Part shown: positions 1 to 8,739 of the stretch, piece by piece | Position numbering within the stretch: the first letter of the stretch is position 1 | Layout of the letters: the number at the start of each line of letters is the position of its first letter | Position numbers and translations under genes: made by a program | Assembly (NCBI RefSeq): GCF_002215215.1 | Contig: NZ_CP018632.1 | Location: forward strand, 7,064,501 to 7,128,500 | Source: Granulosicoccus antarcticus IMCC3135 | GTDB lineage: Bacteria > Pseudomonadota > Gammaproteobacteria > Granulosicoccales > Granulosicoccaceae | Length of the DNA: 64,000 bases | Reading direction: 5' to 3' | Notes under the pieces: model-generated | Database searches by the model: none | What the model was told of the DNA's origin: nothing | Seen by the model: only the letters and a program-made list of their open reading frames with translations

Positions 1-1472
1 TCTACTGCGCCCGCAACGGCACCCGCGCTCGCAGCTGCACCCGTGACTGCATCTGCGTTCTCACCTGATGATGCTGCAGCTTGCTTACGCTCCAGCCTTT
101 GTTGCGTCGCACCCAGCCATGGCTTGCCAGGCACAGTTCCATAGGGCGTGGCCCCATAGCGATGATCAGTACTCTCGGCATAGTCACGCGTCTCATCCAG
201 TTGCTCGGCTTCGGCATCAGTCAACACCAGGTTGATCTGCCGCAGCATGCTGATCGGCAAGGCGAGAAAGAAGATCCAGAACAGCTCCCGGGTCACCAGA
301 AAACGGGCTTCCGAGTAGTTGCTGACCAGGTAGGCGGCGACAAAACCGAGGACAAAGAGAACTCCGACCTGCTGCCGTTCGTATTGGCAGTAGAAGATTT
401 CGATCAACTGCTGCGCCACCATCAGAAGGGCGATGACCGCCAGCGGCATGCCCACTTCGGAGGCAACCTGTAACAGACCATTGTGAGCGTGATAAACCAC
501 CCAGGTAAAGTCGAACAGACTTTGCTGAATCCAGATGGTGCCATCGGTCGGAAACCACAGGGAACCATAGCCGACACCTGTCAACGGATGCTGCAGAATC
601 AGTTTCCACACCTGCCCCCAGACTTCACCGCGCCCTGTCAGGTCGCCAGTACGTCCGACCAGCTCTGCCGTATCGATATTGGCAATGGCCAGCGCAATGA
701 CTGCCGTAAACAGCACGGCCATGAATGCCATGCGGATAAATCCCAGATGAAAGCGACCGGCAATGAAGAAATACAGAGATAGAGCACCAGCAATCAACAT
801 TGCCAGTAACGAGGTGGCCGACTGACTCAACGCCAACGCCCCCAGACACAGACCCGCCAGCAGAAAACACAGCAGCTTCAGACTCGTGGCCTGAGTGGAA
901 TCACTGAGTGTGATGTAGAGCAACACACCCACTGCTGCCCAGAACCCCAGATCGTTCTTGGAGTTGAAAACACCACGCCAGACCTCAATCCCCTCATAGG
1001 CCTCGATCCCCAGACCCGGCACAGCGATCGCAGCTCCGATACTGGCCAGAATGCATAGACCCAGGACCACTGCGAATACCCGCAAGGTTGTCAGCAACGG
1101 TACGGTGAAACCGATATAGACCGCCAAAAGCGAGCTTCCCACCAGGTGCACCGTTCGTTCCGCGGATACCCGAGCGTCAATGGACCAGGATACTGACAGG
1201 ATGCTGCCGAGCATCAGAACCACCAGCAGGATACGGTATCGGACCAGCCAGGAAATCCAGTTGATGCCGTGGTTGAACATGAGTCCAAGCAGCGCTGCCA
1301 CATACAAAAGCAGCCAGAGCGGCGTCAGGATCTTTTCGAAAGGTCCACCCACAAAAACCATGATGGTCGGCATGACGCCGGTTCCCAACAATATGGTCAT
1401 CACCAGCACGCTCAGAGCAACCAGTGATCCACGCGAAGGCGCACTCCGCTCGGTATAAGTTGCTACTCGCAT
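1..1472 (-). CDS. O-antigen ligase family membrane protein (3'-truncated by window edge)
   Basis: Multi-pass inner-membrane protein of the Wzy/WaaL O-antigen ligase superfamily, which joins or polymerises surface glycans on the periplasmic side. The frame is open from ATG 1472 to base 3, so the C-terminus lies outside the window. The sequence shows many hydrophobic segments, the family motif GVFNSKNDLG (residues 167-176) and the periplasmic-loop motif YHAHNG (residues 327-332) followed by LLQVASEVGMPL. The last visible 60 residues are Gln/Ala/Gly-rich and polar, a cytoplasmic-type tail. The start is chosen because the open frame begins to look membrane-like there; a strong ribosome-binding site is not obvious. 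Polymerase versus ligase cannot be decided, since no partner genes are visible. Family assignment is firm. Confidence 0.88.
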   Translation of the reverse strand, partial: MRVATYTERSAPSRGSLVALSVLVMTILLGTGVMPTIMVFVGGPFEKILTPLWLLLYVAALLGLMFNHGINWISWLVRYRILLVVLMLGSILSVSWSIDARVSAERTVHLVGSSLLAVYIGFTVPLLTTLRVFAVVLGLCILASIGAAIAVPGLGIEAYEGIEVWRGVFNSKNDLGFWAAVGVLLYITLSDSTQATSLKLLCFLLAGLCLGALALSQSATSLLAMLIAGALSLYFFIAGRFHLGFIRMAFMAVLFTAVIALAIANIDTAELVGRTGDLTGRGEVWGQVWKLILQHPLTGVGYGSLWFPTDGTIWIQQSLFDFTWVVYHAHNGLLQVASEVGMPLAVIALLMVAQQLIEIFYCQYERQQVGVLFVLGFVAAYLVSNYSEARFLVTRELFWIFFLALPISMLRQINLVLTDAEAEQLDETRDYAESTDHRYGATPYGTVPGKPWLGATQQRLERKQAAASSGENADAVTGAAASAGAVAGAV

Positions 1473-1630
1473 GCCGCACCTGCGGGGTTGGTCGACACCC
1501 CGGAATAAGCCCAGATTTTCATCGCACAATGATAGCTGTTGACGTTGACGGCTGCTTGATCAACTGCGCCTCTATCGGCGCTAATGTCTTGGACTTTTGG
1601 GCAAAGCTGGGTACCTTGTCACGAATATTA

Positions 1631-1770
1631 CTCAAAAGCTGCTTGAGAAGCGGTGCACACAGATACAACAGGCCCTCAGTCAGGTAGCTGCATGCTCTGC
1701 CCGGAACCCGCCTCAAGCTTGTCAATATAGTAGAGGATCACTGCCAGCAGACGATGCCCAGCAGAAAAAG
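1631..1770 (-). pseudogene. Decayed duplicate of the comM 3' end
   Basis: This stretch aligns with the last ~140 bp of the intact comM gene (2937-3080), same strand. The alignment holds the encoded C-terminal motif (APLL after a Leu/Tyr-rich stretch), the CTCAAAA...TTGAGAAGCGGTGCAC segment and, further on, CCTCAAG...CAGACGATGC. Small gaps and many substitutions break the reading frame. It is a degenerate partial copy, probably from an old tandem duplication or recombination that also captured the lipoprotein gene between the two copies. The rest of the 1473-1899 gap (about 290 bp) shows nothing recognisable apart from the likely promoter of the downstream lipoprotein gene. Confidence 0.6.
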
Positions 1771-1899
1771 CACTATATTTCATCTCGCAGATGCGCCATT
1801 CAAACTATACGTTCCGACAGTCTGTGGACATTGAATTTCGTTAGTGACGGGCACAGATGCTAGTCTGTAGCCAGACTCATTGAACACTGGACAGGACTC

Positions 1900-2826
1900 T
1901 TGAATATTTCAACTGGATTTGGAAGTGCAATAATTGCTTTGACGGTCCTTACGGCTTGCAGCAGTTCTGATGATAACGAACCGGTCAGCGATACGATTCC
2001 GCAAGCTGACGTCATCACTGATCCCGCCCCCTTGTTCGACGCCCCGGGCGAGTATGGCTGCGAAAATTGTCCGGATAGTGATGCCGAAAATTTTTCGATC
2101 GCCACATCTGACACGGCACTTAACTTCAGCAGCTCTGTCCTTGGTGCCGTCGGTGATGGTGAATTCTATATTCTGGGCGATGATGGCTCGGCTATCAGCG
2201 GTGTCATCCCCACCAGTAGCACAGGCAGCTTTGACTTCACTACACCGGTATTTTGTGGTGTACAGATCATCAAATGCGTCTGGTCAAACGAGGCTGGCAG
2301 CTATGTACTCATCACAGAGATCACACGCGATGACTGTACCAATGCTGAAATTCAATTAACGCTCAACTGGGACGACATCGGTGCAGATTACGAGCTACAC
2401 CTTATAAAACAAGGTGGTCGAATCAATGACAACGATACCGACTGCACCTGGACCAGTTGTATCGGCGCAGGGCCTGACTGGGGATTGGCTGGCGACACCT
2501 CCGATAACCCACTCAAAGATGTCGATGATACGGGCTCTTTCGGGCCCGAGAATATTTTCCTTAACAATCCGGAAAACGAAACATATACCGTCATGGTCGA
2601 GCACTGGGGTTCGGGAGGCGCCGAATCTGCCGGCAACCTGATCTTCAATGTCGCTGGCGAAACCACATTGGCAGAAGTCACTAACCTGCCCTCACATTTC
2701 GTCTGGAATGTGGGCACCATCGAATGGCCATCAGCAACAGTCGTGCTGGACGGTCGCATTATTGATTGCACAGCGGACTGGTCAGGAGGCTGCACATTGG
2801 ACCTGCCAGGCAATCCGCCTAACTGA
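1900..2826 (+). CDS. Secreted lipoprotein with a YfaP/DUF2135-like beta-sandwich region
   Basis: Predicted 308-residue exported lipoprotein of unknown function. It begins with a short signal peptide and lipobox VLTAC (lipidated Cys20), followed by a Ser/Asp/Pro-rich linker. Cysteines occur in spaced pairs (CENC near 47-50; CTWTSC near 187-192), consistent with disulfides outside the cytoplasm. Residues ~160-250 contain an aspartate-rich pattern, a WDDxxADYELHLI stretch and a DVDDTGSFGPENI stretch before YTVMVEHW; this is how DUF2135/YfaP-type domains look, but I cannot confirm the family. The start codon is TTG at 1900 with ACAGGA a few bases upstream; no ATG precedes the signal peptide in frame. 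It stands alone, convergent to comM. Confidence 0.75.
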   Translation: MNISTGFGSAIIALTVLTACSSSDDNEPVSDTIPQADVITDPAPLFDAPGEYGCENCPDSDAENFSIATSDTALNFSSSVLGAVGDGEFYILGDDGSAISGVIPTSSTGSFDFTTPVFCGVQIIKCVWSNEAGSYVLITEITRDDCTNAEIQLTLNWDDIGADYELHLIKQGGRINDNDTDCTWTSCIGAGPDWGLAGDTSDNPLKDVDDTGSFGPENIFLNNPENETYTVMVEHWGSGGAESAGNLIFNVAGETTLAEVTNLPSHFVWNVGTIEWPSATVVLDGRIIDCTADWSGGCTLDLPGNPPN

Positions 2827-2936
2827 TCAGCCAGATTGATGGCCCAACGACAGGGCGGCTATCTCATAATTCAACACCACAGGCGGTAGGCATGAATGCC
2901 ACACCGCTACCAGTGTCGATGGTTTTCGTACATTTC

Positions 2937-4472
2937 TCAAAAACTGTTGAGAAGCGGTGCACGTCGGTACGACAGGCTCTCAGCCAGGTGGCGGCATTCG
3001 ACCTTAGCATCAGCCTCAAGATCAGCGATGGTACGAGCCACTCGTAACAAACGATGCTGAGCCCGCAAAGTCAGGTTCAGGCGTGTAGTGGCCTGCCGTA
3101 GCAAGTCGCTGGCAGACTTGTCGAGCTGTGCATGCTCATGCAGAACCCGTGGCGCTAACATGGCATTCGTCATGTGTTGCCGATCAAGCTGGCGATCGCG
3201 TGCCTGCACTACCCGCTGCCGGATCAACTCACTGCTCTCATTGTCGCCAACCACTGGCGCGCCCACCGCCAGATGCAGCTCGCGTTGCATATCCACATGC
3301 AGGTCTATGCGATCCAGAAATGGCCCTGAGATGCGTGACTGATAACGCATGATCACATCCGGTGTACAGTTACAACGCACCACGGCATCATTATAGTAGC
3401 CACAAGGACAGGGGTTCATCGCCGCTACCAACTGGAAGCGCGACGGAAACTCTGCTTGCCTGGCGGCTCTGGAAACCGTTATTCGGCCCGTTTCCATGGG
3501 TTCGCGTAAAACGTCGAGGACGGAGCGTGAGTACTCCGGCAATTCATCGAGGAATAAAACGCCATGATGGGCCAGTGAAATTTCTCCAGGCATGGGATTT
3601 GCGCCCCCTCCCACCAAAGCCACGCCAGATGCCGTGTGGTGAGGTGCACGAAATGGACGAATTCCCCAATGCTGCGCATCAAAGCCGGTGTAGCTGATAG
3701 AGGCCACCGATGCTGCCTCCATCGCCTCCATCTCGCTCATGGGTGGTTGTATACCCGGCAGTCGACTGGCCAGCATGGATTTACCAGTGCCGGGCGGACC
3801 TGCCATTAGTAAATTATGTGCCCCTGCCGCCGCTATTTCCAGTGCTCGCCGGGCCTTATGCTGGCCTACGACATCCGACAAATCGGGCACTGTCGGGCGA
3901 CCTTGCAGACCCATCGTAGCGTTTTCACCAGAAACGCCATACAGCACCAACGGCTCCTTGTGACGATGCTTGAGCTGCCGGAATGCCTCTTGCAAACTAT
4001 CAACCGCGTAGACTCGCGTGCGTCGACTGCGAATGGCTTCGGCAGCATTAGCCGTTGGAATGAAAAGACTGAAGCGCGATTCTGCGAAGGCATGCGAGGT
4101 AGGCAGAATGCCACTGACCGAGCGTAATTCTCCGGTCAGGCCAAGCTCTCCCAGCACCATCAACCCATCCAGCGCCTGTTCGGGCAACTGCCCTGTCGCC
4201 TGCAGAATGCCCAGTGCAATGGGAAGATCGAAACGGCCACCGCGCTTGGGCAGATCCGCCGGCGCCAGATTGACGATGATCTTCACCTGCGGAAAGGTCA
4301 ACCCCATGTGCTGTATAGCGGCTTTAACCCGATCTTTGCTCTCACGCACCGCTGACTGCGGCAGACCGACAATTGACATACCCGGCAGACCGCCACCGAT
4401 ATGAATTTCAACGATTACGGGCAGAGCCTGAACTCCGCATAGCGTGCACGAATGAACCGTGGCGTAGGACAT
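2937..4472 (-). CDS. comM: ComM/YifB family Mg-chelatase-like AAA+ ATPase
   Basis: Cytoplasmic AAA+ ATPase of the ComM (YifB) family. ComM is known as a hexameric branch-migration helicase that helps integrate incoming DNA during natural transformation; the gene is also common in species not shown to be competent. The sequence shows the N-terminal ChlI-type subdomain with IVGLPQSAVRESKDRV (residues 34-50), Walker A GPPGTGKS (225-232), Walker B LFLDEL (306-311), an AMNPCPCGYY stretch and the C-terminal Mg-chelatase domain ending in RRAPLL. At 511 residues it is full length. The gene is isolated, convergent to the lipoprotein gene, with its start just inside a GGAGG-like upstream sequence. Its 3' end has a degenerate copy about 1.3 kb further on. 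Confidence 0.95.
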   Translation of the reverse strand: MSYATVHSCTLCGVQALPVIVEIHIGGGLPGMSIVGLPQSAVRESKDRVKAAIQHMGLTFPQVKIIVNLAPADLPKRGGRFDLPIALGILQATGQLPEQALDGLMVLGELGLTGELRSVSGILPTSHAFAESRFSLFIPTANAAEAIRSRRTRVYAVDSLQEAFRQLKHRHKEPLVLYGVSGENATMGLQGRPTVPDLSDVVGQHKARRALEIAAAGAHNLLMAGPPGTGKSMLASRLPGIQPPMSEMEAMEAASVASISYTGFDAQHWGIRPFRAPHHTASGVALVGGGANPMPGEISLAHHGVLFLDELPEYSRSVLDVLREPMETGRITVSRAARQAEFPSRFQLVAAMNPCPCGYYNDAVVRCNCTPDVIMRYQSRISGPFLDRIDLHVDMQRELHLAVGAPVVGDNESSELIRQRVVQARDRQLDRQHMTNAMLAPRVLHEHAQLDKSASDLLRQATTRLNLTLRAQHRLLRVARTIADLEADAKVECRHLAESLSYRRAPLLNSF

Positions 4473-4600
4473 GGAACCTCCGTGTTCCAGTTGAGTAATG
4501 GCTAGAGCCTACCAGCACAGCCTGGTTGGCTGACAGGACGAGACCTGCTCAACTGTATATAAATACAGAGTCCAGATTAGGCGAGGATCCTGACAACAAC

Positions 4601-4963
4601 TCAGGCAATCATCTTGCGGCCTGGTCCCATCTTGTGGCTTGGACCGTATTCATTATCACCATCACTCTCCTTGATCAGAAATATGATCAGGATGATAAAA
4701 CCAACAAACGGAACAAGTGTGATCAATTGCCACCAACCTGACTTCCCAGTATCGTGAAGCCGCCGAGCCCCAATGCTGAGACTGGGAACAAACATGGCCA
4801 AACCAAATATCAAACCCAGGATCATTGTTCCCAGCAAGCCATCCAATATTGCCAATACAACAACAAAAATCATATAGAACAACATATACATCCAGAATTC
4901 TTTTCTTCCGGTTCGTCCTTCGAACTGCGCATATTGTCTAATTGCGTCGACAAAGTGTTCCAT
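4601..4963 (-). CDS. DUF805 family small membrane protein
   Basis: A 120-residue protein with three or four hydrophobic segments and the DUF805 hallmarks: an N-terminal FEGRTGRKEFW stretch (residues ~14-24), a central RRLHDTGKSGWW motif and a final hydrophobic segment before a polar tail. DUF805 proteins sit in the inner membrane; their function is unknown. A good ribosome-binding site (AGGAGAG) precedes ATG 4963. The gene is monocistronic as far as I can see. Confidence 0.9.
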   Translation of the reverse strand: MEHFVDAIRQYAQFEGRTGRKEFWMYMLFYMIFVVVLAILDGLLGTMILGLIFGLAMFVPSLSIGARRLHDTGKSGWWQLITLVPFVGFIILIIFLIKESDGDNEYGPSHKMGPGRKMIA

Positions 4964-5264
4964 TGATCTCTCCTGGCTAATTCAATGCAATTTCAAGATA
5001 GCTAAATCTCGACAATCGCAGAGTTTAGTCCGATTTTCAGCATCAGTGTCTGCTTGCCGCAGGTACACCGTCCGCTCGTTGGCTTGCAATGGCGATTCTG
5101 CCTATGCGACCGCCAACTGCTCTAGTCAGCATGCAGCTTCGAGCAGATTCCCCGTGAACTCGACCAAGCTTGTCTTGCATGGGTATTTTTTGCAACCGAA
5201 GGTACCCAACCACTTAGTTCACTAACATCAAGCCTCAATCAAAACCCAAGACGACTACATAACC
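4964..5264. other. Intergenic gap, divergent promoters
   Basis: About 300 bp between the divergently transcribed DUF805 and BON genes. No open reading frame with a ribosome-binding site and no convincing RNA structure was seen. It must contain promoters for both flanking genes, but I cannot place them. Confidence 0.4.
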
Positions 5265-5579
5265 ATGAAAAACATCTCGCGTTTACTGTGTGCTGTGACT
5301 ATCAGCGCTTTTGTCGCTCTGACTGCCGGCTGCGCCAGCACCGCAACTCAGGAAAGTACTGGTCAGATAGTAGATAGCTCAATCATCACAACTAATGTCA
5401 AAGCTGCACTGGCAGGTGACGACTTGGGCACACTGACGAGTGTTGAAGTTGAGACATTCAAAGACATCGTGCAACTCAGCGGATTTGTCAACACTGAAGA
5501 AGAAAAAACCACAGCCGGCACCATTGCAGAAGCAGTGGACGGCGTGATGAAGGTCGAAAACAACCTCATCGTGAAATAG
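5265..5579 (+). CDS. BON-domain lipoprotein (OsmY-like)
   Basis: Predicted 104-residue outer-envelope lipoprotein. Signal peptide with lipobox LTAGC (lipidated Cys23), then a single BON domain (residues ~37-104) containing the typical IVDSSIITTNVKAAL helix and the VQLSGFVNTEEEK strand-turn. BON domains are known to bind phospholipid or other envelope components, and BON lipoproteins are often induced by osmotic or general stress; the role here is inferred. It is followed after 137 bp by a 25-residue membrane peptide, with a long inverted repeat between the two. Confidence 0.9.
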   Translation: MKNISRLLCAVTISAFVALTAGCASTATQESTGQIVDSSIITTNVKAALAGDDLGTLTSVEVETFKDIVQLSGFVNTEEEKTTAGTIAEAVDGVMKVENNLIVK

Positions 5580-5625
5580 CCTCTCGATAGGAAGTTTCGT
5601 GAAGACATTCCCGATTTAGTAACAC

Positions 5626-5683
5626 TTGGTACCGGTTAACAGGCAGAAAATTGTACTTTGACCTGACGGTTAACCGGTACCAA
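5626..5683. repeat. Perfect 15-bp inverted repeat
   Basis: Arms TTGGTACCGGTTAAC (5626-5640) and its exact complement (5669-5683) flank a 28-bp spacer. Each arm contains overlapping small palindromes (GGTACC, ACCGGT, GTTAAC). It could fold into a stable stem-loop between the BON gene and the following small ORF, or be a pair of operator half-modules. There is no T-tract on either side, so a classical intrinsic terminator is unlikely. Confidence 0.75.
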
Positions 5684-5716
5684 TTTCGACATGACAAATA
5701 TTCATCTGGAGGCACA

Positions 5717-5794
5717 ATGCCACGCAATATCATTTATATCGTCGGAGTGGTAGTTATCGTAGTTGTAGTTTTGAAACTGGCTGGAATTTACTAA
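5717..5794 (+). CDS. 25-residue single-span membrane peptide
   Basis: Short ORF beginning MPRNIIY, then a run of Ile/Val/Gly hydrophobic residues (about 6-22) and ending in Tyr. A strong ribosome-binding site (GGAGG, 5708-5712) lies five bases before the ATG, which is the main reason to call it. Short proteins with an MPRN/MSRN start and one transmembrane helix are common near envelope genes in Proteobacteria; they have no assigned function. It may share a transcript with the BON gene. Confidence 0.65.
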   Translation: MPRNIIYIVGVVVIVVVVLKLAGIY

Positions 5795-5900
5795 CACAGC
5801 TTCTTCATCCCGCTCGCAAGGCCAGAAGAGAGATGGACAGGTTTGTCGTGATGATTACCTACAGGCTTGATCCATCCTCGATGCTGCCGATAAATCTCAT

Positions 5901-7052
5901 TCAATCAGTACTACCATTGGCTTGCACGATCTCGAAAGCAATCGTAGCCGAGCTGATAAATCCGCCAAAGCCGAACAATTGCACGGTTGCTATATGACGA
6001 CCTATAGGCAGATTACTGGCATCGTATTGCCAGATCATTGGTACAAAGCCTTGTTCCTCTTCAGATTGGAACTCATAGTTGACGTAAAAGCCTGTCTCGT
6101 AGAATGAACTGTCGAGAACCCATCGATCCTCTACAGGCACATTGATTTTGAAGATGGCCTCACCGCTCACTTGCGGTAGACCACTGACAGATGTCGTTTG
6201 CTGCTCAACAAATTCTATTGATACTCGCGGTTCAAAGCTACGCGGTAGAAAAAAGTCTCTTGATAGCCGTTGGCCGTTTCTCTGCAACTGGATAGCTGTC
6301 AGATTCACTTCTGGTTCTGGCAACTTTTTATGCACTCGGTACTGGCGATAGTCACGCTTATTGTTGCCTGTGCTGATGATGGTGAACTGTGGTAATTGAT
6401 AGGCCATCACGACAAACCACCGATCATCACGATCGGCAAAATACTCCACCTGGTCAGCGTCATACCCGTCCCAGCGCACGACAACCTTGCCACTGGCCAC
6501 AGGCTCCCACCGCCTTATTGCACGCATCATAGGTCCCTCATCCACTCCACTGCGCACGAGTACGCGTGATGCGTATGGCACATTGAATGACAGTTCAGTG
6601 CGACCACGAATTGTCCACGCAAGATCAGCAATTATCTCGCCGCCCGAGTAACGAGTGGGATCATCTATCACGACATCTTCATTGGCATAAGTGGCCTCGA
6701 ATACGGGTGTCCACGCCTCATCAGGCACCACCACACCTTGATCGTCCTTACCATCCCAAGTCACCGCATAACGGCCGCTTTGATAAGGTTTTTCATCAAG
6801 CAGCCGTCTGATTACATCACCATCAGCACTTTTAATTACCAGTGACACTTGAGTATCGTTGTCGGTAGCGAAGGCAAAATCGTGCGTTTTCCTCAGTGAT
6901 GGATTGAACTCTTCAACGTCACTCCATAACAATCCGATAGGCTTCATGGAGTTTTCTGGTGCTATCTCCAGGTATCGTATTTCGGCGTGAACGGTGTTTG
7001 CACACATGCACGCAACGACGACAAATACAAACCATCTGATACCTCGACTCAT
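5901..7052 (-). CDS. Secreted protein with FlgD-type Ig-like domains
   Basis: A 383-residue exported protein with a cleavable signal peptide (residues 1-23, ending VHA). It contains at least two segments of the FlgD Ig-like type: SGRYAVTWDGKDDQG (around 92-106) and SGKVVVRWDGYDAD (around 187-200). In FlgD and in many surface proteins this beta-sandwich serves assembly or display. The rest is beta-rich without a family I recognise. It is the last gene of the RHS-containing cluster; its start overlaps the end of the preceding TolB-like gene by 4 bp, which implies translational coupling. The same WDGK/WNG motif recurs in the first gene of the cluster, suggesting the two act in one assembly. Confidence 0.8.
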   Translation of the reverse strand: MSRGIRWFVFVVVACMCANTVHAEIRYLEIAPENSMKPIGLLWSDVEEFNPSLRKTHDFAFATDNDTQVSLVIKSADGDVIRRLLDEKPYQSGRYAVTWDGKDDQGVVVPDEAWTPVFEATYANEDVVIDDPTRYSGGEIIADLAWTIRGRTELSFNVPYASRVLVRSGVDEGPMMRAIRRWEPVASGKVVVRWDGYDADQVEYFADRDDRWFVVMAYQLPQFTIISTGNNKRDYRQYRVHKKLPEPEVNLTAIQLQRNGQRLSRDFFLPRSFEPRVSIEFVEQQTTSVSGLPQVSGEAIFKINVPVEDRWVLDSSFYETGFYVNYEFQSEEEQGFVPMIWQYDASNLPIGRHIATVQLFGFGGFISSATIAFEIVQANGSTD

Positions 7053-7951
7053 GGCTTGATCTCCAGGTTACGGATGTCCATGATCGTATCGGGTAGCGTT
7101 ACTTGCACAGCCTCATCACCTTCCAGGCGCATCAGGGATGTTCCTGAAGGTGTTTTTCTGATGAAAAAAAGTGTTCCGTTCTGATCAGTCACCGGCTCAC
7201 TGTCCCTGAATGAACCGAAGGTCAACTGTTCAACTGGCGCTCCTGGCTGTGGACGCATGCGCCAGATGTGATAGTACCTATCTGGTGCATTAGAAGAAAA
7301 ATACAGCCAATTATCTGCACTGAGATGAGGCTGGTTAGACACATGATTCAACAAGGTCAGTTGAAATTGTTTTGCTGTGTCGTTCTCTCTTTGCCAGATC
7401 TCCCAGATCATGCCCTCACAATCATCAACACAGCTAGCAGTGGAGTAAAACAGATCATTGGTGTCTCGTGTGTAGGGTTCAAACTGAGCCGAGCGTTTAC
7501 GCACTAAATAGTGCTTCCTGCCTGTGTCACCGGACACTGCCACAATATTAGTGGAGCGACTTTTACCATCGGGCATCTCCACCAGATACAGCCATTTTCC
7601 ATCTTGTGAGTAGAATGGCTGGGTATAACGGAGAGTGCTATCCAAAGCTGCACCTGCGGTGTCAAACACGGGCGTTGTTGTTTGCGCGTTGAGATCGTAT
7701 GTATACAACACACTATCAGAGCCGATAAACGCTACCCTCTGAGTGCTAGCACTGTAGCTCATGACCCTTGGGTTCCTAATAGCTTCAACCACGATCAACT
7801 CACCCTGCTTTTCCACCATGACCTGCCACTTGTCGGTGAGAGCGATCAAGGCCAATCCTGCGGGTACTGCCGCAGAGGCTAAGCTGGTGGTGCTAAACAA
7901 CAGCAGCAAGAGAACACTCCACACGCTCACGAACTGTGTAAGCAACTTCAT
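7049..7951 (-). CDS. Periplasmic TolB-like beta-propeller protein
   Basis: A 300-residue exported protein with an N-terminal signal peptide (1-27) followed by repeated PD40/WD40-like blades. Repeated strand patterns such as QPFYSQDGKWLYLVEM, QPHLSADNWLYFSSNAPD and SEPVTDQNGTLFFI are the usual TolB-type blade signatures (DG..LYF). TolB-like propellers serve as protein-protein docking platforms in the periplasm; no enzyme site is seen. It follows the ferric-reductase-like gene by 3 bp and overlaps the next gene by 4 bp, so it is within one operon. Confidence 0.8.
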   Translation of the reverse strand: MKLLTQFVSVWSVLLLLLFSTTSLASAAVPAGLALIALTDKWQVMVEKQGELIVVEAIRNPRVMSYSASTQRVAFIGSDSVLYTYDLNAQTTTPVFDTAGAALDSTLRYTQPFYSQDGKWLYLVEMPDGKSRSTNIVAVSGDTGRKHYLVRKRSAQFEPYTRDTNDLFYSTASCVDDCEGMIWEIWQRENDTAKQFQLTLLNHVSNQPHLSADNWLYFSSNAPDRYYHIWRMRPQPGAPVEQLTFGSFRDSEPVTDQNGTLFFIRKTPSGTSLMRLEGDEAVQVTLPDTIMDIRNLEIKP

Positions 7952-7954
7952 GAT

Positions 7955-8650
7955 TTACTCCTCAGTTTTTCCGGACAGACTTAAGGCATGCATCGCCTGT
8001 CTGCGCCGACTTATAAGAGCATACACAACACCAACAATAAGGAATCCGTAGAACATCATCATAACTACTCCACGGGACTCACTACCGATACTGGCACTGT
8101 GCAAGACGATCAGCGCAATACAAGGGTATACCAAGAAGCGATGTATCCTTGCCCATTTGAAGGAAACTTGACGTGCCAACGAACCCATGACGATAACCAT
8201 CATTATGAGATAGGCAGACACAACCCCTACCGAAACCATTGCATCGTAAAAACCTGAATTGAATCGAGGCAACAGCAGAAACCATGGGGCGTGCTCGGAC
8301 CGCAACTGTACCGCTGTCATGAAACAACCCACATGTCCGACGATAGTTACCGCTATGAGAAGCGCTAGCGTCTGATGCCTATGTATCGGCCAACGGCTGC
8401 GTGCACCACGCACACCGGCAACCCCTATCATCAACATACTCAGTACTTGCAAGGCCACCAGAAAAACCGCATACAGCGCAAACAGCTTGGACAGCAGATA
8501 GAATTGCTGTCCGGCAGGAAGCTGTGCTTCCAGAATCCGTACAGGATGCCCCACAGACTGAACCCATAGAATAAAAGGCAGGAGTAGAACCACCAGAAAC
8601 ACAACGGCAGAAAACACCTTGACACGAACCTCCGATTGCTCCATTCGCAT
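7955..8650 (-). CDS. Ferric-reductase-like (YedZ/MsrQ-type) heme membrane protein
   Basis: Multi-pass membrane protein of about 231 residues. It has six or so hydrophobic helices and conserved histidines at helix ends (HRHQ, VGHVG, RIHRF and VLHSA stretches), the arrangement expected of the ferric reductase-like transmembrane domain that carries two hemes. Such proteins pass electrons across the membrane (as MsrQ does for MsrP) but no MsrP partner is present here, so the acceptor is unknown. The frame is open back to 8839, overlapping the upstream lipoprotein gene by 100 bp; I prefer the internal ATG at 8650, which has GGTAGGGA upstream and gives a short N-terminus before the first helix. Confidence 0.7.
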   Translation of the reverse strand: MRMEQSEVRVKVFSAVVFLVVLLLPFILWVQSVGHPVRILEAQLPAGQQFYLLSKLFALYAVFLVALQVLSMLMIGVAGVRGARSRWPIHRHQTLALLIAVTIVGHVGCFMTAVQLRSEHAPWFLLLPRFNSGFYDAMVSVGVVSAYLIMMVIVMGSLARQVSFKWARIHRFLVYPCIALIVLHSASIGSESRGVVMMMFYGFLIVGVVYALISRRRQAMHALSLSGKTEE

Positions 8651-8739
8651 ACTCGTGTCCCTACCAGCGTTGATTTCCTGCTCAAGACGATAGCATGCAC
8701 TGATGTGCTTCACTAGCCTATTGAAGTCCAACTGCTTCC

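Noticed and set aside
217-1479. Several minus-strand ORFs (217-609, 625-870, 1177-1479)
   Set aside because: They are alternative frames of the O-antigen ligase gene, whose true frame runs unbroken from 1472 to the window edge and carries the family motifs.
3088-4404. Plus-strand ORFs inside comM
   Set aside because: Shadow frames of a well-supported AAA+ ATPase gene on the opposite strand.
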